DNA from: Pseudomonas sp. KNUC1026
GTDB lineage: Bacteria > Pseudomonadota > Gammaproteobacteria > Pseudomonadales > Pseudomonadaceae
Assembly: GCF_021650705.1 (NCBI RefSeq)
Contig: NZ_CP087138.1
Coordinates: 3,868,001 to 3,932,000 of the forward strand
Length of the DNA stretch: 64,000 nucleotides
Direction of reading: 5' to 3'
Every line of letters begins with the position of its first letter. The stretch's first letter is position 1. A program made the translations under genes and the position numbers. Positions 42,493 through 51,506 of this stretch are shown piece after piece. Below the pieces are notes generated by a model, which was not told the origin of the DNA, ran no database searches, and was given only the letters and a program-made list of their open reading frames with translations.

Positions 42493-43712
42493 GCATCATC
42501 CGTTTCGAAGATGTCGACGTCATTTTCTCCGAGCGCCCGCGCCCTGCGCTGGAGATGCTCGACCAGGGCCTGTCACGTCCGGAAATCCTCAAGAAGACCG
42601 GCCTGGTGGTGGGTGTCGAAAAAGCCAACCTGGAAATCAACAAAGGCGAGATCTGCGTGCTCATGGGCTTGTCCGGCTCGGGCAAGTCGAGCCTGCTGCG
42701 CTGCATCAACGGCCTGAACACCGTGAGCCGCGGCAAGCTGTTCGTCGAGCACGAAGGCTCGCAGATCGACGTAGCCAACTGCACACCTGCGCAGTTGAAG
42801 ATGATGCGCACCCAGCGCATCGCCATGGTGTTCCAGAAATTCGCCTTGATGCCTTGGCTGACCGTTCGCGAAAACATCAGCTTTGGCCTGGAGATGCAGG
42901 GCCGCCCTTCCGAGGAGCGGCGCAAGCTGGTGGATGAGAAGCTCGAGCTGGTGGGCCTGACCCAGTGGCGCAACAAGAAGCCCGACGAGCTCTCCGGCGG
43001 CATGCAGCAGCGCGTGGGCCTGGCCCGTGCGCTGGCGATGGACGCCGACATCCTGCTGATGGACGAGCCGTTCTCGGCACTCGACCCGCTGATTCGGCAA
43101 GGCCTGCAGGACGAACTGCTGGACCTGCAGCGCAAGCTGCAAAAAACCATCGTGTTCGTCAGCCACGACCTGGACGAGGCGCTCAAGCTGGGCACGCGCA
43201 TTGCCATCATGAAAGACGGCAAGATCATCCAGTACAGCAAACCGGAAGACATCGTGCTCAACCCGGCCGACGACTACGTGCGCACTTTCGTCGCCCACAC
43301 CAACCCGCTCAACGTGCTGCGCGGCCGCAGCCTGATGCGTCCGCTCACCGCCTGCACCGGCAGTGGCCGCGATGCGTTGCTCGACCCGGGCAGCGACACC
43401 TGGCTGAGCCTCTCGGAAAACGGCTACCTGCAGGGTGCCCGCCAAGGCAGTGCGGCGCTGGACGTTCAGAACTGGGCGAACGGGCAGGATATCGAGAGCC
43501 TGGCGCGCCGGCCGACGTTGGTACACGCAGACATCTCGATGCGCGACGCCCTGGCGATCCGCTACCACACCGGCAACAAACTGGTGCTGCACGACGACAA
43601 CCGCGTGGTGGGCATTTTGGGTGACACCGAGCTGTACCATGCGCTGTTGGGTAAAAATCTCGGCCATCACGAAGAACACGGGCAAGTAGTGCCGCTTCGT
43701 AAAGCCAACTGA
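42489..43712 (+). CDS. cbcV: Choline/betaine ABC transporter ATP-binding subunit
   Basis: A 407-residue ATPase of the ProV class. Walker A is GLSGSGKSS, the signature is LSGGMQQR, Walker B is ILLMDEPF, and the switch His lies in VFVSHDLDEA. After about residue 275 a C-terminal regulatory segment follows with one CBS-like half (LVHADISMRDALAIRYHTGNK). The start overlaps the cbcW stop, implying coupling. A hairpin terminator lies after it. Confidence 0.95.
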   Translation: MSIIRFEDVDVIFSERPRPALEMLDQGLSRPEILKKTGLVVGVEKANLEINKGEICVLMGLSGSGKSSLLRCINGLNTVSRGKLFVEHEGSQIDVANCTPAQLKMMRTQRIAMVFQKFALMPWLTVRENISFGLEMQGRPSEERRKLVDEKLELVGLTQWRNKKPDELSGGMQQRVGLARALAMDADILLMDEPFSALDPLIRQGLQDELLDLQRKLQKTIVFVSHDLDEALKLGTRIAIMKDGKIIQYSKPEDIVLNPADDYVRTFVAHTNPLNVLRGRSLMRPLTACTGSGRDALLDPGSDTWLSLSENGYLQGARQGSAALDVQNWANGQDIESLARRPTLVHADISMRDALAIRYHTGNKLVLHDDNRVVGILGDTELYHALLGKNLGHHEEHGQVVPLRKAN

Positions 43713-43731
43713 TACCCGGCAGCAAGCTCAT

Positions 43732-43786
43732 AGCTGCAAGTCTCAAGTTCGAAGCGAGGTGCTTTGGGCTTGGGCTTGCAGCTTTT
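43732..43786 (+). terminator. Terminator-like repeat hairpin after cbcV
   Basis: AGCTGCAAG (43732-43740) pairs perfectly with CTTGCAGCT (43775-43783), followed by TTTTGCG. The same arms and tail occur between dgcA and dgcB. The long loop is unusual for a simple terminator, but position and tail fit the end of cbcXWV. Confidence 0.6.
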
Positions 43787-43954
43787 GCGTTTGTAGCGTG
43801 TGAAGTTTGTCGTGGCGAGTACAATCCCTCCCCTTGCATAGCCATTGACGACGTCGTTTTCGTTAATTGAACGACCAATCAAAATAAAATAGACTGGCCC
43901 TCGCCAGTGCCAGATGGTTCGCCATGGGCACATGGGCCGTGAGGAGATTCACCG

Positions 43955-44554
43955 ATGCCTAAAGTCGGGATGCAACCCATACGCCGCCAACAGCTGATCG
44001 AGGCCACCTTGCAAGCGGTCGATCAAGTAGGCATGGCCGAGGCGAGCATCGGAAAGATCGCCAGGATGGCCGGGGTATCGAACGGCATCATCAGCCACTA
44101 TTTCCAGGACAAGAACGGCTTGATCTTCGCCACCATGAGCTACCTGCTCAAGGAGCTGTCGACCAAGACCGCCGAACGCCGCCGCGCATTGACCTGCGGC
44201 AGCCCGCGCGCGCACTTGCAGGCAATCATCGAGGGCAACTTCGATGCCAGCCAGGTGAGCAACGCCGCGATGAAAACCTGGCTCGCCTTCTGGGCCGCCA
44301 GCATGCACCAGGCTTCACTGCATCGCCTTCAACGGATCAACGATCACCGGTTGTATTCGAACCTGTGCTGCCAGTTCCGCCGCACCCTGCCGCTTGCGCA
44401 AGCCCGCAGCAGCGCGCGAGGGCTCGCCGCGTTGATCGACGGCCTGTGGCTGCGCGGTGCGCTCTCCGGTGACGCCTTCGACACCGCGCAAGCCCAGCGC
44501 ATCGCGCTCGACTACGTGGACCAGCTATTAGCCAAACCTCACGCTCCAGCGTGA
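43955..44554 (+). CDS. betI: Choline-responsive repressor, TetR family
   Basis: A 199-residue TetR-family repressor matching BetI: MPKVGMQPIRRQQLIEATL at the start, the helix-turn-helix GKIARMAGVSNGIISHYFQDKNG at residues about 28-50, and a C-terminal ligand domain (MKTWLAFWAASMHQ). BetI represses choline oxidation genes until choline is present. In other pseudomonads betI heads betIBA. Here betB and betA are not next to it; the following gene is serB on the other strand. The start has a GAGGAG site upstream. Confidence 0.92.
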   Translation: MPKVGMQPIRRQQLIEATLQAVDQVGMAEASIGKIARMAGVSNGIISHYFQDKNGLIFATMSYLLKELSTKTAERRRALTCGSPRAHLQAIIEGNFDASQVSNAAMKTWLAFWAASMHQASLHRLQRINDHRLYSNLCCQFRRTLPLAQARSSARGLAALIDGLWLRGALSGDAFDTAQAQRIALDYVDQLLAKPHAPA

Positions 44555-44578
44555 TACTGCCGAAGCGTCGGTAACGGG

Positions 44579-45772
44579 TTATTGCGCCTGAAGCTGGTAG
44601 CTCGGCACACCCAGCAGATACAGCACGCCGTCCAGGCCCAACGTGGAAATAGCCTGCTGGGCCGACTGGCGCACCAACGGCTTGGCACGGAAGGCGACGC
44701 CGAGGCCGGCCAGGGCCAGCATTGGCAGGTCGTTGGCGCCATCGCCCACGGCAATGGTCTGGGCCAGGGTCAACCCTTCCTTGCTCACCAGCTCACGCAG
44801 CAGGTCAGCCTTGCGCTGGGCATCGACGACGGGCTCGATGGCAACACCTGTGCATTTGCCATCGACGACTTCCAGCTCGTTGGCGAACACATAGTCGATA
44901 CCCAGGCGCGCCTGGACCTGCCTGGCGAAATACGTGAACCCGCCAGACAGGATCGCGGTTTTGTAGCCCAGCTTGCGCAGCCCAGCGAACAGCTCTTCGG
45001 CACCTTCGCTCAGGCGCAGCGAGGCACCGATCGAATCCAGCACACTCACGTCCAGGCCCTTGAGCAAGGCCAGGCGTTCTTTGAAGCTGGCACGGAAGTC
45101 CAGCTCGCCGCGCATGGCGCGCTCGGTGATTTCCGATACTCGCTCGCCGACCCCAGCGGCCTTGGCCAACTCGTCGATCACTTCGGCTTGAATCAGCGTG
45201 GAATCCATATCGAACACCGCCAGGCGGCGGTGGTTGCGTTCGAGGGTGGCCGCCTGGATGGCGACATCCATATCAAGCTCGGTGGCGGCGGCGAGGCAAT
45301 CGGCGCGCAGGCTTTGGGCATCGGCGGGCTCACCGAGCAGCATCAGCTCTACACAAGCGCTGTCGCCCCCTTGCAGCGGCGTGATGCCTGACAAGCGCTT
45401 CACGCTTTCAACCTGGAGCCCGTGAGCCTGGGCGATTGCCGTCACCCGGGCCAGTTGCTCGGCAGTCACCCGCCGTGCCAGTAACGACAGAACATGGCGC
45501 GGTTGCATCTCGTGCTGCATATAGGTGGCGTACTGCGCCTCGCTGAGCGTGAAGGTATCCAGGTTCACGCCAAGGGCTTCGAGTTCATCCTCGAGTGCGT
45601 CGCAACGCCCTGCAGCCACGCGCACGATCAACCCGATGCTTTGAGTACCGAGTACTGTGTCACTTTTGACCTCCAGCAACTCGGCACCGGCCTTCACCAG
45701 CAAGGCTGTAACATCGCCAAACAAGCCAGGCGTTTGCTCGGTGGTGATGTTGATCAGGACGATTTGAGCCAA
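44579..45772 (-). CDS. serB: Phosphoserine phosphatase
   Basis: A 397-residue enzyme that hydrolyses phosphoserine to serine. An N-terminal pair of ACT-like domains (IVLINITTEQTPGLFGD, SIGLIVRV) precedes the HAD domain: FDMDSTLIQAEVIDELA (nucleophile Asp), ILSGGFTYFA and GDGANDLPMLALAG. The start is judged to be the TTG at 45772, six to seven bases after a GAGG site; a GTG at 45790 is the alternative. The HAD part is highly typical of Pseudomonas SerB, while the ACT part looks less conserved. Confidence 0.93.
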   Translation of the reverse strand: MAQIVLINITTEQTPGLFGDVTALLVKAGAELLEVKSDTVLGTQSIGLIVRVAAGRCDALEDELEALGVNLDTFTLSEAQYATYMQHEMQPRHVLSLLARRVTAEQLARVTAIAQAHGLQVESVKRLSGITPLQGGDSACVELMLLGEPADAQSLRADCLAAATELDMDVAIQAATLERNHRRLAVFDMDSTLIQAEVIDELAKAAGVGERVSEITERAMRGELDFRASFKERLALLKGLDVSVLDSIGASLRLSEGAEELFAGLRKLGYKTAILSGGFTYFARQVQARLGIDYVFANELEVVDGKCTGVAIEPVVDAQRKADLLRELVSKEGLTLAQTIAVGDGANDLPMLALAGLGVAFRAKPLVRQSAQQAISTLGLDGVLYLLGVPSYQLQAQ

Positions 45773-45833
45773 GGCACACCTCAGTTTCACGAAAAAAACC
45801 GCATTCTACCCAGTTTCCGTGCCGGACGGCGCT

Positions 45834-45861
45834 TTGACGCCTAATAGCCCCTCGCTATACT
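45834..45861 (+). promoter_or_regulatory. Sigma-70 promoter upstream of the HAMP-type membrane protein gene
   Basis: TTGACG (45834-45839) and TATACT (45856-45861) are separated by 16 bp. The expected start point lies about 25 bp before the GTG start at 45894. It is one of the clearest housekeeping promoters in the window. Confidence 0.7.
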
Positions 45862-45893
45862 GCGCAACAAATTTATGGCCAGAGAAAAGCGAA

Positions 45894-47414
45894 GTGAACC
45901 GGCCCGCGCCTGTCAAAAACGATAATTTCTTCCTGCTGATCTTTCGCGCCCTGCGCCATCGCCGCACCCCGATCGCTCTGCGAATCGCCAGCCACAACGT
46001 CATTCTGGTGGCCGTGGCATTGGTGATCTACACCTGCGTGATGGGTTTGCAGTTCAAGGAAGCCATGCACACGCAGGCCGATGCGGTGGGCACCAGCCTG
46101 ACCACCCAGACTGCCTCCTCCGCGACCGAACTGTTGATGTCCAACGACATCCTCAGCCTCAACGTGCTGCTGGGCAACCTCGCCAAGAACCCGCTGGTGG
46201 CGCACGCTGCCATCTACAGCGCCGACGGCAGAACCATCGCCGAAGCCGGGCAGAAGCCCAGGACCGGCCTGCTGACGATGTCTGGCGGGGTATACGAGCA
46301 GAAGATCAGCTTTCAGGATGTGAACACCGGCACCTTGCGCGTGAGCCTGGACATGAGCCAGTTCCAGCAGCCGATGACCATCAGCCTGCAAAGCATGGGC
46401 ATTCTCAGCGTGATCCTGCTGGCGCTGTCGCTGGCTTTCAGTTTGCGCATCAGGCGCAACATCACGCTGCCGCTGTTGCAACTGCGCGTCTGGTTGCGTG
46501 ACCTTGACCCGTACACACCCGGCGTCGAACGCCAGGACGAGATCGGCGACCTGGCGCGTAACCTTCAGAAGAAATTCGCCGCGCCCATGCCCGAGCCGGA
46601 GCCAGAACCTGTGCTGGAACCGGAGGCTGATGAGGATGACGACGAGCCAGCAAGCCCGCCACCTGCCAACGCCAAGGCAGCCTTCGGCAGCAAACCGGCG
46701 CCGCAGCGCCAGGTACGCGCAGAAGAAGATGACGAAGACGACGATGTCTTCGCCGACCTGGGCAGTTTCGACGATGAAGGCCAGGCCCCACGCAAAGTGG
46801 CAGCACCTGCAAACGCCGCAGCAACACCGGCCGCTCCACGCGCGCCGCAATTCACGGCGCTGCTGGCCGTTCAGCTGGGTGCTCAGGAACAGTTGCGCCG
46901 GTTGCCTCGCACCCGCCTGCTGGAGCTGCTGGAGCGTTATCGCGACGTCCTGGCACAAGCGGCATCGGTGTATCAGGGTGTGGTGCATACCTTGAGCGAC
47001 GGCAGCTCGTTGATCCTGTTCCACAGCGACGACTGTGGTGACGACTACCTCACCAATGGCCTGTGCTGCGGTGAACTGCTGCGTGCGATGGGCCACCAGT
47101 TGCAGATCGAAGTCGCCGACAGCGGCATCACCCTGCAACTGCAGCTTGGCCTGATGCTCGCCGATGACCTCTATGGCATCAGCCAGGTCGACCTGTTGCT
47201 CACCGAGCCTGCCCAGGCTGCGCTGGCGCTGTCGCAACACAGCCGCAACCTGCTGCTGGTGGAGCGACGTGTAGGCGAGGACCTGCTGATACGCCAGCGC
47301 GCCCGTATCCGCCCGATTGCCAGCCCCGAAGGTGCATGCTGCGTCGAGCGGCTGCTGGAGCCGTACCCGTCACTGCTGGAGCGCCAGTTGGCGCGGATGT
47401 CCGACCGCAACTAG
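45894..47414 (+). CDS. Membrane protein with periplasmic sensor-like region, HAMP-like linker and acidic linker
   Basis: A 506-residue inner-membrane protein found next to serB in pseudomonads, function unknown. TM1 is near residues 32-52 (IASHNVILVAVALVIYTCV), followed by a 110-residue periplasmic region (ATELLMSNDILSLNVLLGNL, then AIYSADGRTIAEAG) and TM2 (GILSVILLALSLAFSL). A HAMP-like segment follows (RRNITLPLLQLRVWLRDL), then a very acidic Pro-rich linker (EPEADEDDDE). The C-terminal domain, about 220 residues, resembles a degenerate nucleotidyl-cyclase-like fold (LLELLERYRDVLAQAASVY). The GTG start fits the promoter and removes a non-conserved extension. Confidence 0.8.
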   Translation: MNRPAPVKNDNFFLLIFRALRHRRTPIALRIASHNVILVAVALVIYTCVMGLQFKEAMHTQADAVGTSLTTQTASSATELLMSNDILSLNVLLGNLAKNPLVAHAAIYSADGRTIAEAGQKPRTGLLTMSGGVYEQKISFQDVNTGTLRVSLDMSQFQQPMTISLQSMGILSVILLALSLAFSLRIRRNITLPLLQLRVWLRDLDPYTPGVERQDEIGDLARNLQKKFAAPMPEPEPEPVLEPEADEDDDEPASPPPANAKAAFGSKPAPQRQVRAEEDDEDDDVFADLGSFDDEGQAPRKVAAPANAAATPAAPRAPQFTALLAVQLGAQEQLRRLPRTRLLELLERYRDVLAQAASVYQGVVHTLSDGSSLILFHSDDCGDDYLTNGLCCGELLRAMGHQLQIEVADSGITLQLQLGLMLADDLYGISQVDLLLTEPAQAALALSQHSRNLLLVERRVGEDLLIRQRARIRPIASPEGACCVERLLEPYPSLLERQLARMSDRN

Positions 47415-48001
47415 ACAAGCAGATCGCCCTGCATGCGTTCCAGCAAGCCCTGGATCGCATCCAGGCGCAGGCCGGGGTCGTCGGTTTCCAGCAGGCGCAG
47501 TTTTTCCTGATCCTCGAAGGGCAGCAGGTAAGCCAGCTTGTTGCCCAACGCATGTTGGCCACTGGCATGGCTGCCCATCGCCAGGGACTCCACCATCGGG
47601 TGCTCGGCCAGCGCCACCAAAAGGGCCAGCAGGTCGTCATCACGCTCTTCCAGAGGCGCATCAGGCAGTTCGTTGAGCCATTGCACCTCACCGATCAGCA
47701 ACTGGTCCTTCTGGGTGTGAGTGTCGAGCACTCTGAAGCGCCGCCCTCCCTCCACACGAATACCCAGCAGGCCGTTGTCCTGCTTTTGAAAATCCCGAAT
47801 CAGGGCCTCGCAGCCGACCTTTGCATGCTCGCTGGGCGGCGCGCCGACTTCCTGGCCCTGGACGATGCACACCACGCCAAACCCGGTGCCGGCTTTCATG
47901 CAGCGGCCGATCATGTCCAGGTAGCGCGCCTCGAATATCTGCAAGTCCAGTGTGCAGCCCGGGAACAGCACGGTATTGAGGGGAAACAGCGGCACATTCA
48001 T
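47411..48001 (-). CDS. LON peptidase substrate-binding (N-terminal) domain protein
   Basis: A 196-residue stand-alone LON N-domain protein without ATPase or protease parts. Typical residues are MNVPLFPLNTVLFPGCTLDLQIFE at the start, then RYLDMIGRCMKAGTGFGVV and GRRFRVLD. Such proteins are soluble; their role is unknown, perhaps substrate recognition. The ATG at 48001 follows an AAGGAT site. It ends with a 4-bp convergent overlap with the preceding gene and lies 14 bp downstream of the lrgB-like gene, so it may be the last gene of that operon. Confidence 0.9.
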   Translation of the reverse strand: MNVPLFPLNTVLFPGCTLDLQIFEARYLDMIGRCMKAGTGFGVVCIVQGQEVGAPPSEHAKVGCEALIRDFQKQDNGLLGIRVEGGRRFRVLDTHTQKDQLLIGEVQWLNELPDAPLEERDDDLLALLVALAEHPMVESLAMGSHASGQHALGNKLAYLLPFEDQEKLRLLETDDPGLRLDAIQGLLERMQGDLLV

Positions 48002-48015
48002 GGTTGCATCCTTCA

Positions 48016-48732
48016 TCAAACGAACAGGCTGATCGACAACGGCAACAGGATCGCGGTACTGACCCCCATCAGGCTCATGCCCAGCGCCGCAAAGGCGCCG
48101 CACTCCTCGCCTTCGGCCAGCGCTACCGAGGTGCCGACGGCATGGGCACAGATGCCCAGCGCCATACCCCGCGCGGCAGGTGCCTCGACCTTGAGCAGGC
48201 GCAGCACGCCAGGGCCGACGATGGCGCCCACGACGCCTGTGATCAATACGAACACCGCCGCCATGCCGGCCACACCACCCAGCTGATCAGCCACCAGCAT
48301 GGCGATCGGCGAGGTGACCGACTTGGGCGCCAAGGTCATCAGCAGCAAGCGGTCGGCGCCCAGCCAGGCACCGAGTGCCAGGCCTGACAGCGTTGCAAAC
48401 ACACCCCCTGCCACCAGCGTAGCCAAGGTCGGCCACAGCAATTGGCGGATGCGCCGCACATTCAGATAAAGCGGCACAGCCAAGGCCACGGTGGCAGGCC
48501 CGAGCAGAATGCCGAGGATCTCGGTGTTGCGCTTGTATTCATCGAAGGCCAGGCCGCACAACCAGAGCACGGTGATGACCGCGACCATCGACAGCAACAC
48601 CGGCTGCAACAGCACCAGGCGGGTTTTTTCGAACAGTTTGAGCGCCAACTGGTAGGCGCCCAGGGTGATGCCCAAGGCGAACAACGGGTGATGCACCACC
48701 GCGCCCACGGCTTGCTGCCAGGCCAGCATCAT
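48016..48732 (-). CDS. lrgB: LrgB family membrane protein
   Basis: A 238-residue inner-membrane protein with six or more helices, matching LrgB/CidB/YohK. Recognisable stretches are LVLLQPVLLSMVAVITVLWLC, LGPATVALAVPLYLNV, LAPKSVTSPIAMLVADQLGG (the family signature) and GMALGICAHAVGTSVAL. LrgAB proteins influence murein hydrolase export or metabolite transport in bacteria; the substrate here is unknown. Its ATG overlaps the lrgA stop by 4 bp. Confidence 0.92.
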   Translation of the reverse strand: MMLAWQQAVGAVVHHPLFALGITLGAYQLALKLFEKTRLVLLQPVLLSMVAVITVLWLCGLAFDEYKRNTEILGILLGPATVALAVPLYLNVRRIRQLLWPTLATLVAGGVFATLSGLALGAWLGADRLLLMTLAPKSVTSPIAMLVADQLGGVAGMAAVFVLITGVVGAIVGPGVLRLLKVEAPAARGMALGICAHAVGTSVALAEGEECGAFAALGMSLMGVSTAILLPLSISLFV

Positions 48733-49076
48733 CGCTCACCTCCGCGCGACAAGCGGTTCATCAGCCAACCGGCGAAGGCGATGCTCAACACCACCGATAC
48801 ACACAATGAGCCAACGATCGCCCAGAAGTGCTCGGCAATCACCCCGGCATAGGCCATGACGCCCACCGCCGGCGGCACCAGCAACAAAGGCAGGTAACGC
48901 AACAGTGATGCAGAAGCTTCGCTCACCGCCGCCGGCACTTCGCCGTTCCACATCAGCCATGCGAACAGCAGCAACAGCCCGATGATCGGCCCGGGCAGCA
49001 GCGACAGGCCCAGCGCGTTGAGGCCCGTGCCCAGCAGTTGGAAGAAAATCAGCCATGTCAGGCCGCGCAACAGCAT
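48729..49076 (-). CDS. lrgA: LrgA/CidA family holin-like membrane protein
   Basis: A 115-residue protein with four hydrophobic helices: LTWLIFFQLLGTGLNAL, LLPGPIIGLLLLFAWLMW, LLRYLPLLLVPPAVGVMAY and IVGSLCVSVVLSIAFAGWLM. The motif PGPIIGLLLLF is typical of CidA/LrgA. It is the first gene of the lrgAB pair. A longer frame upstream to 49301 covers the divergent MaoC gene and was rejected; the ATG at 49076 starts the first helix. Confidence 0.9.
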   Translation of the reverse strand: MLLRGLTWLIFFQLLGTGLNALGLSLLPGPIIGLLLLFAWLMWNGEVPAAVSEASASLLRYLPLLLVPPAVGVMAYAGVIAEHFWAIVGSLCVSVVLSIAFAGWLMNRLSRGGER

Positions 49077-49191
49077 AGAATCGCCCCCTTCGTTGGTCGC
49101 GGCAGTATACCCACCGAACCCGGCAAGCGAACCCGCCCCGGCCGTACGATGGTCGGATGCCGCTGCCTGCCCCTTCTGGAGAATCGACACG

Positions 49192-49647
49192 ATGCGACAT
49201 GTTCCCGTTGCCGACCTGCCTCGATACGTCGGCCAACACCTGGGCCACTCGGATTGGCTGTTGATCGACCAGGCACGTATCGACCTGTTCGCAAACGCCA
49301 CCGGCGATCACCAGTTCATTCATGTCGACCCCGAGCGCGCGGCCGCTACGCCATTTGGAGGCACCATCGCTCACGGCTTCTTGCTGTTGTCGTTGATGCC
49401 CCAGTTGATGGCAGGCGTGATGGTGTTGCCCGAAGGCCTGAAGATGACCGTCAACTACGGTGTCGAGCACGTGCGTTTTCTTCAGCCGGTGCCCGCAGGT
49501 TCGCAGGTGCGCCTGGCGGCAGAGCTGCTGGAGGCCCGTGAAAAACACCCTGGCCAGTGGCTGCTGCGGGCGCGTGCAACCCTCGAAATCGCTGGGCGGG
49601 AGAAGCCCGCCTGTGTCGCCGAGCTGCTTTCATTGTGTTTCATCTGA
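49192..49647 (+). CDS. MaoC family dehydratase
   Basis: A 151-residue hot-dog-fold protein with the MaoC/R-hydratase active-site pattern: FANATGDHQFIHVDPERA (Asp and His dyad) followed by GGTIAHGFLLLSLMPQ. Family members hydrate enoyl-CoA; the substrate here is unknown. The start ATG at 49192 follows TGGAGAATCGACACG. The gene is divergent from lrgA and 62 bp before the MORN protein gene. Length matches single-domain members. Confidence 0.9.
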   Translation: MRHVPVADLPRYVGQHLGHSDWLLIDQARIDLFANATGDHQFIHVDPERAAATPFGGTIAHGFLLLSLMPQLMAGVMVLPEGLKMTVNYGVEHVRFLQPVPAGSQVRLAAELLEAREKHPGQWLLRARATLEIAGREKPACVAELLSLCFI

Positions 49648-49709
49648 CGGCTGTGTCTTAAGGCCATTATCTACGGCATACTCGGCGCCTCGATTTTCCG
49701 GACCGGACC

Positions 49710-51412
49710 ATGCGCCTGATCTACCCCCTCGCCCTGGCCTTGCTGCTCTCTGCGTGCGGCGAGGGTGAATCCCTGCTGCCTCCCGATGCGCGCCTGCCCG
49801 ACGGCGGCCGCTACCGGGGCGATATCGTCAATGGCGTGCTGCAAGGCAACGGCCGCATCGACTACCCCAACGGCAGTTGGTACGAAGGGCAATTCGAGCA
49901 TGGCCAATACAACGGCCAGGGCCAGTGGCACGGCAGCGACGGGCACATCTACCGCGGCGGCTTCGCTGGTGGCCTGTTCGATGGCCAGGGCAGCCTGACC
50001 ACGCCCAAGGCAGCTACAGCGGCGGCTTCAGCCAAGGCAAGCGCGAGGGTGAGGGCACGCTCAAAGAACCGGGCCGCACCTACCGCGGCAACTTCCACAA
50101 CGATCAGTTCTCTGGCAATGGGCACCTCGAGCTGGCTGACGGCACCACGCTGCAGGGCCAGTTCGAGCAAGGCCGCCTCAACGGCGAAGGGCTGCGCAGC
50201 GACGACGCCGGCAATCAGTTCAGCGGCCACTTCGTCAACGGCCAGCTGGACGGCCACGGCAACTTCGTCGGCACCGATGGCGATCAGTACACCGGCGCCT
50301 TCAGCAAGGACCAGATGGAGGGCCACGGCCGTTACGAGACTCAAGGCGGCGACGTGTGGGTCGGCACCTTCCACAGCGGCGCGCCTAATGGGCTGGGAGA
50401 GCTGATCGGCGCCGACGGCAGCCGTTATGTCGGTGAATTCGCTGACTGGCATTTCAACGGCAACGGCCGCCTGACCCTGGCGGACGGCACGATCTACCAG
50501 GGCCAGTTCCAGAACGACGCCTATCAAGGCCGCGGCACGCTGACACGCAAGGACGGTAAGGTCGAGAGCGGCGCCTGGGCCAATGGCCAGCGCGTGCGCG
50601 ACGGCCAGGGCCGCCTGCTGCCCGACCCGCTGGAGGTCGGCCTGCTCAAGCAAGGCCAGTTGCTGGATAACGCCCTGGCGCAGATCCCGCAATCCACCCC
50701 GGCGACCGAGCTGTACAGCCTGGTGCTCGCCGGTGACGGCCAGCAAAGCGTGTTCATGCGCGAAGCGGACTACGTCACCCAACTGCTGGCTACCCGTTTC
50801 GGCGCCCGTGGGCAGGTGACGCTGGTCAACCACCGCGATCACCTGGCCGACCGCCCCATGGCCAGCCGCGAGACACTGAGCCGCGCCATCCAGGCACTGG
50901 CCCGGCGCAGTGGCCCGGAAGACCTGATTTTCATCTACCTCACCAGCCACGGCACCCGTGACCACGACCTGGTACTCGACCAGCCGCGTCTGGAGCTGGG
51001 CAACCTGCCTGCTGACGAGCTGGCTTCGCTGCTGGCCCCACTGAAGAATCGCGACAAGGTGGTGGTGATTTCCGCCTGCTACTCCGGCGGGTTCATCCCG
51101 GCGATCAAGGACAACCACACTTCAGTGATGACCGCGGCGAGCGCCGACCATGTGTCCTTCGGTTGCTCGGAGGAGGCAGATTTCACCTATTTCGGCGATG
51201 CGCTGTTCGCTCAGGCCCTGCATCAGACGGACGACCTTGAACAGGCCTTCAACCAGGCCAGCGCGATCGTCGCGGCGCGGGAGCTGAGCGAAAACTACGA
51301 GCCGTCCGAGCCGCAGTTGTGGGCACCGAAGCCTGTGCTGGAGCACTGGCGCCTGCTGCGCGCCCAGCAGGCCAGCCGCGCCCTGCAAAGCGCCGGGCTG
51401 AGCCGCCACTGA
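49710..51412 (+). pseudogene. MORN-repeat lipoprotein with C13 (caspase-like) protease domain, frameshifted in this sequence
   Basis: A predicted outer- or inner-membrane lipoprotein. The signal peptide ends in the lipobox LLSAC. About ten MORN repeats follow (for example NGSWYEGQFEHGQYNGQGQW, NGNGRLTLADGTIYQGQF). The C-terminal 250 residues are a C13 legumain/caspase-clan domain with the catalytic His in YLTSHGTRDHD and Cys in ISACYSGGF. The frame breaks in the fourth repeat at AAGG 50007-50010. One added base restores TTPKGSYSGGF and a 567-residue protein. The fault is probably a read error. The protease target is unknown. Confidence 0.87.
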
Positions 51413-51506
51413 GTCATCGCGCCCTGCCGAAGGTCCAACCTGGCAAGCACGCAGCTTTGGCTGCTCTGCGCTACAGTCAGGTTGATGGCCATGAGAGGGA
51501 CTTCCG

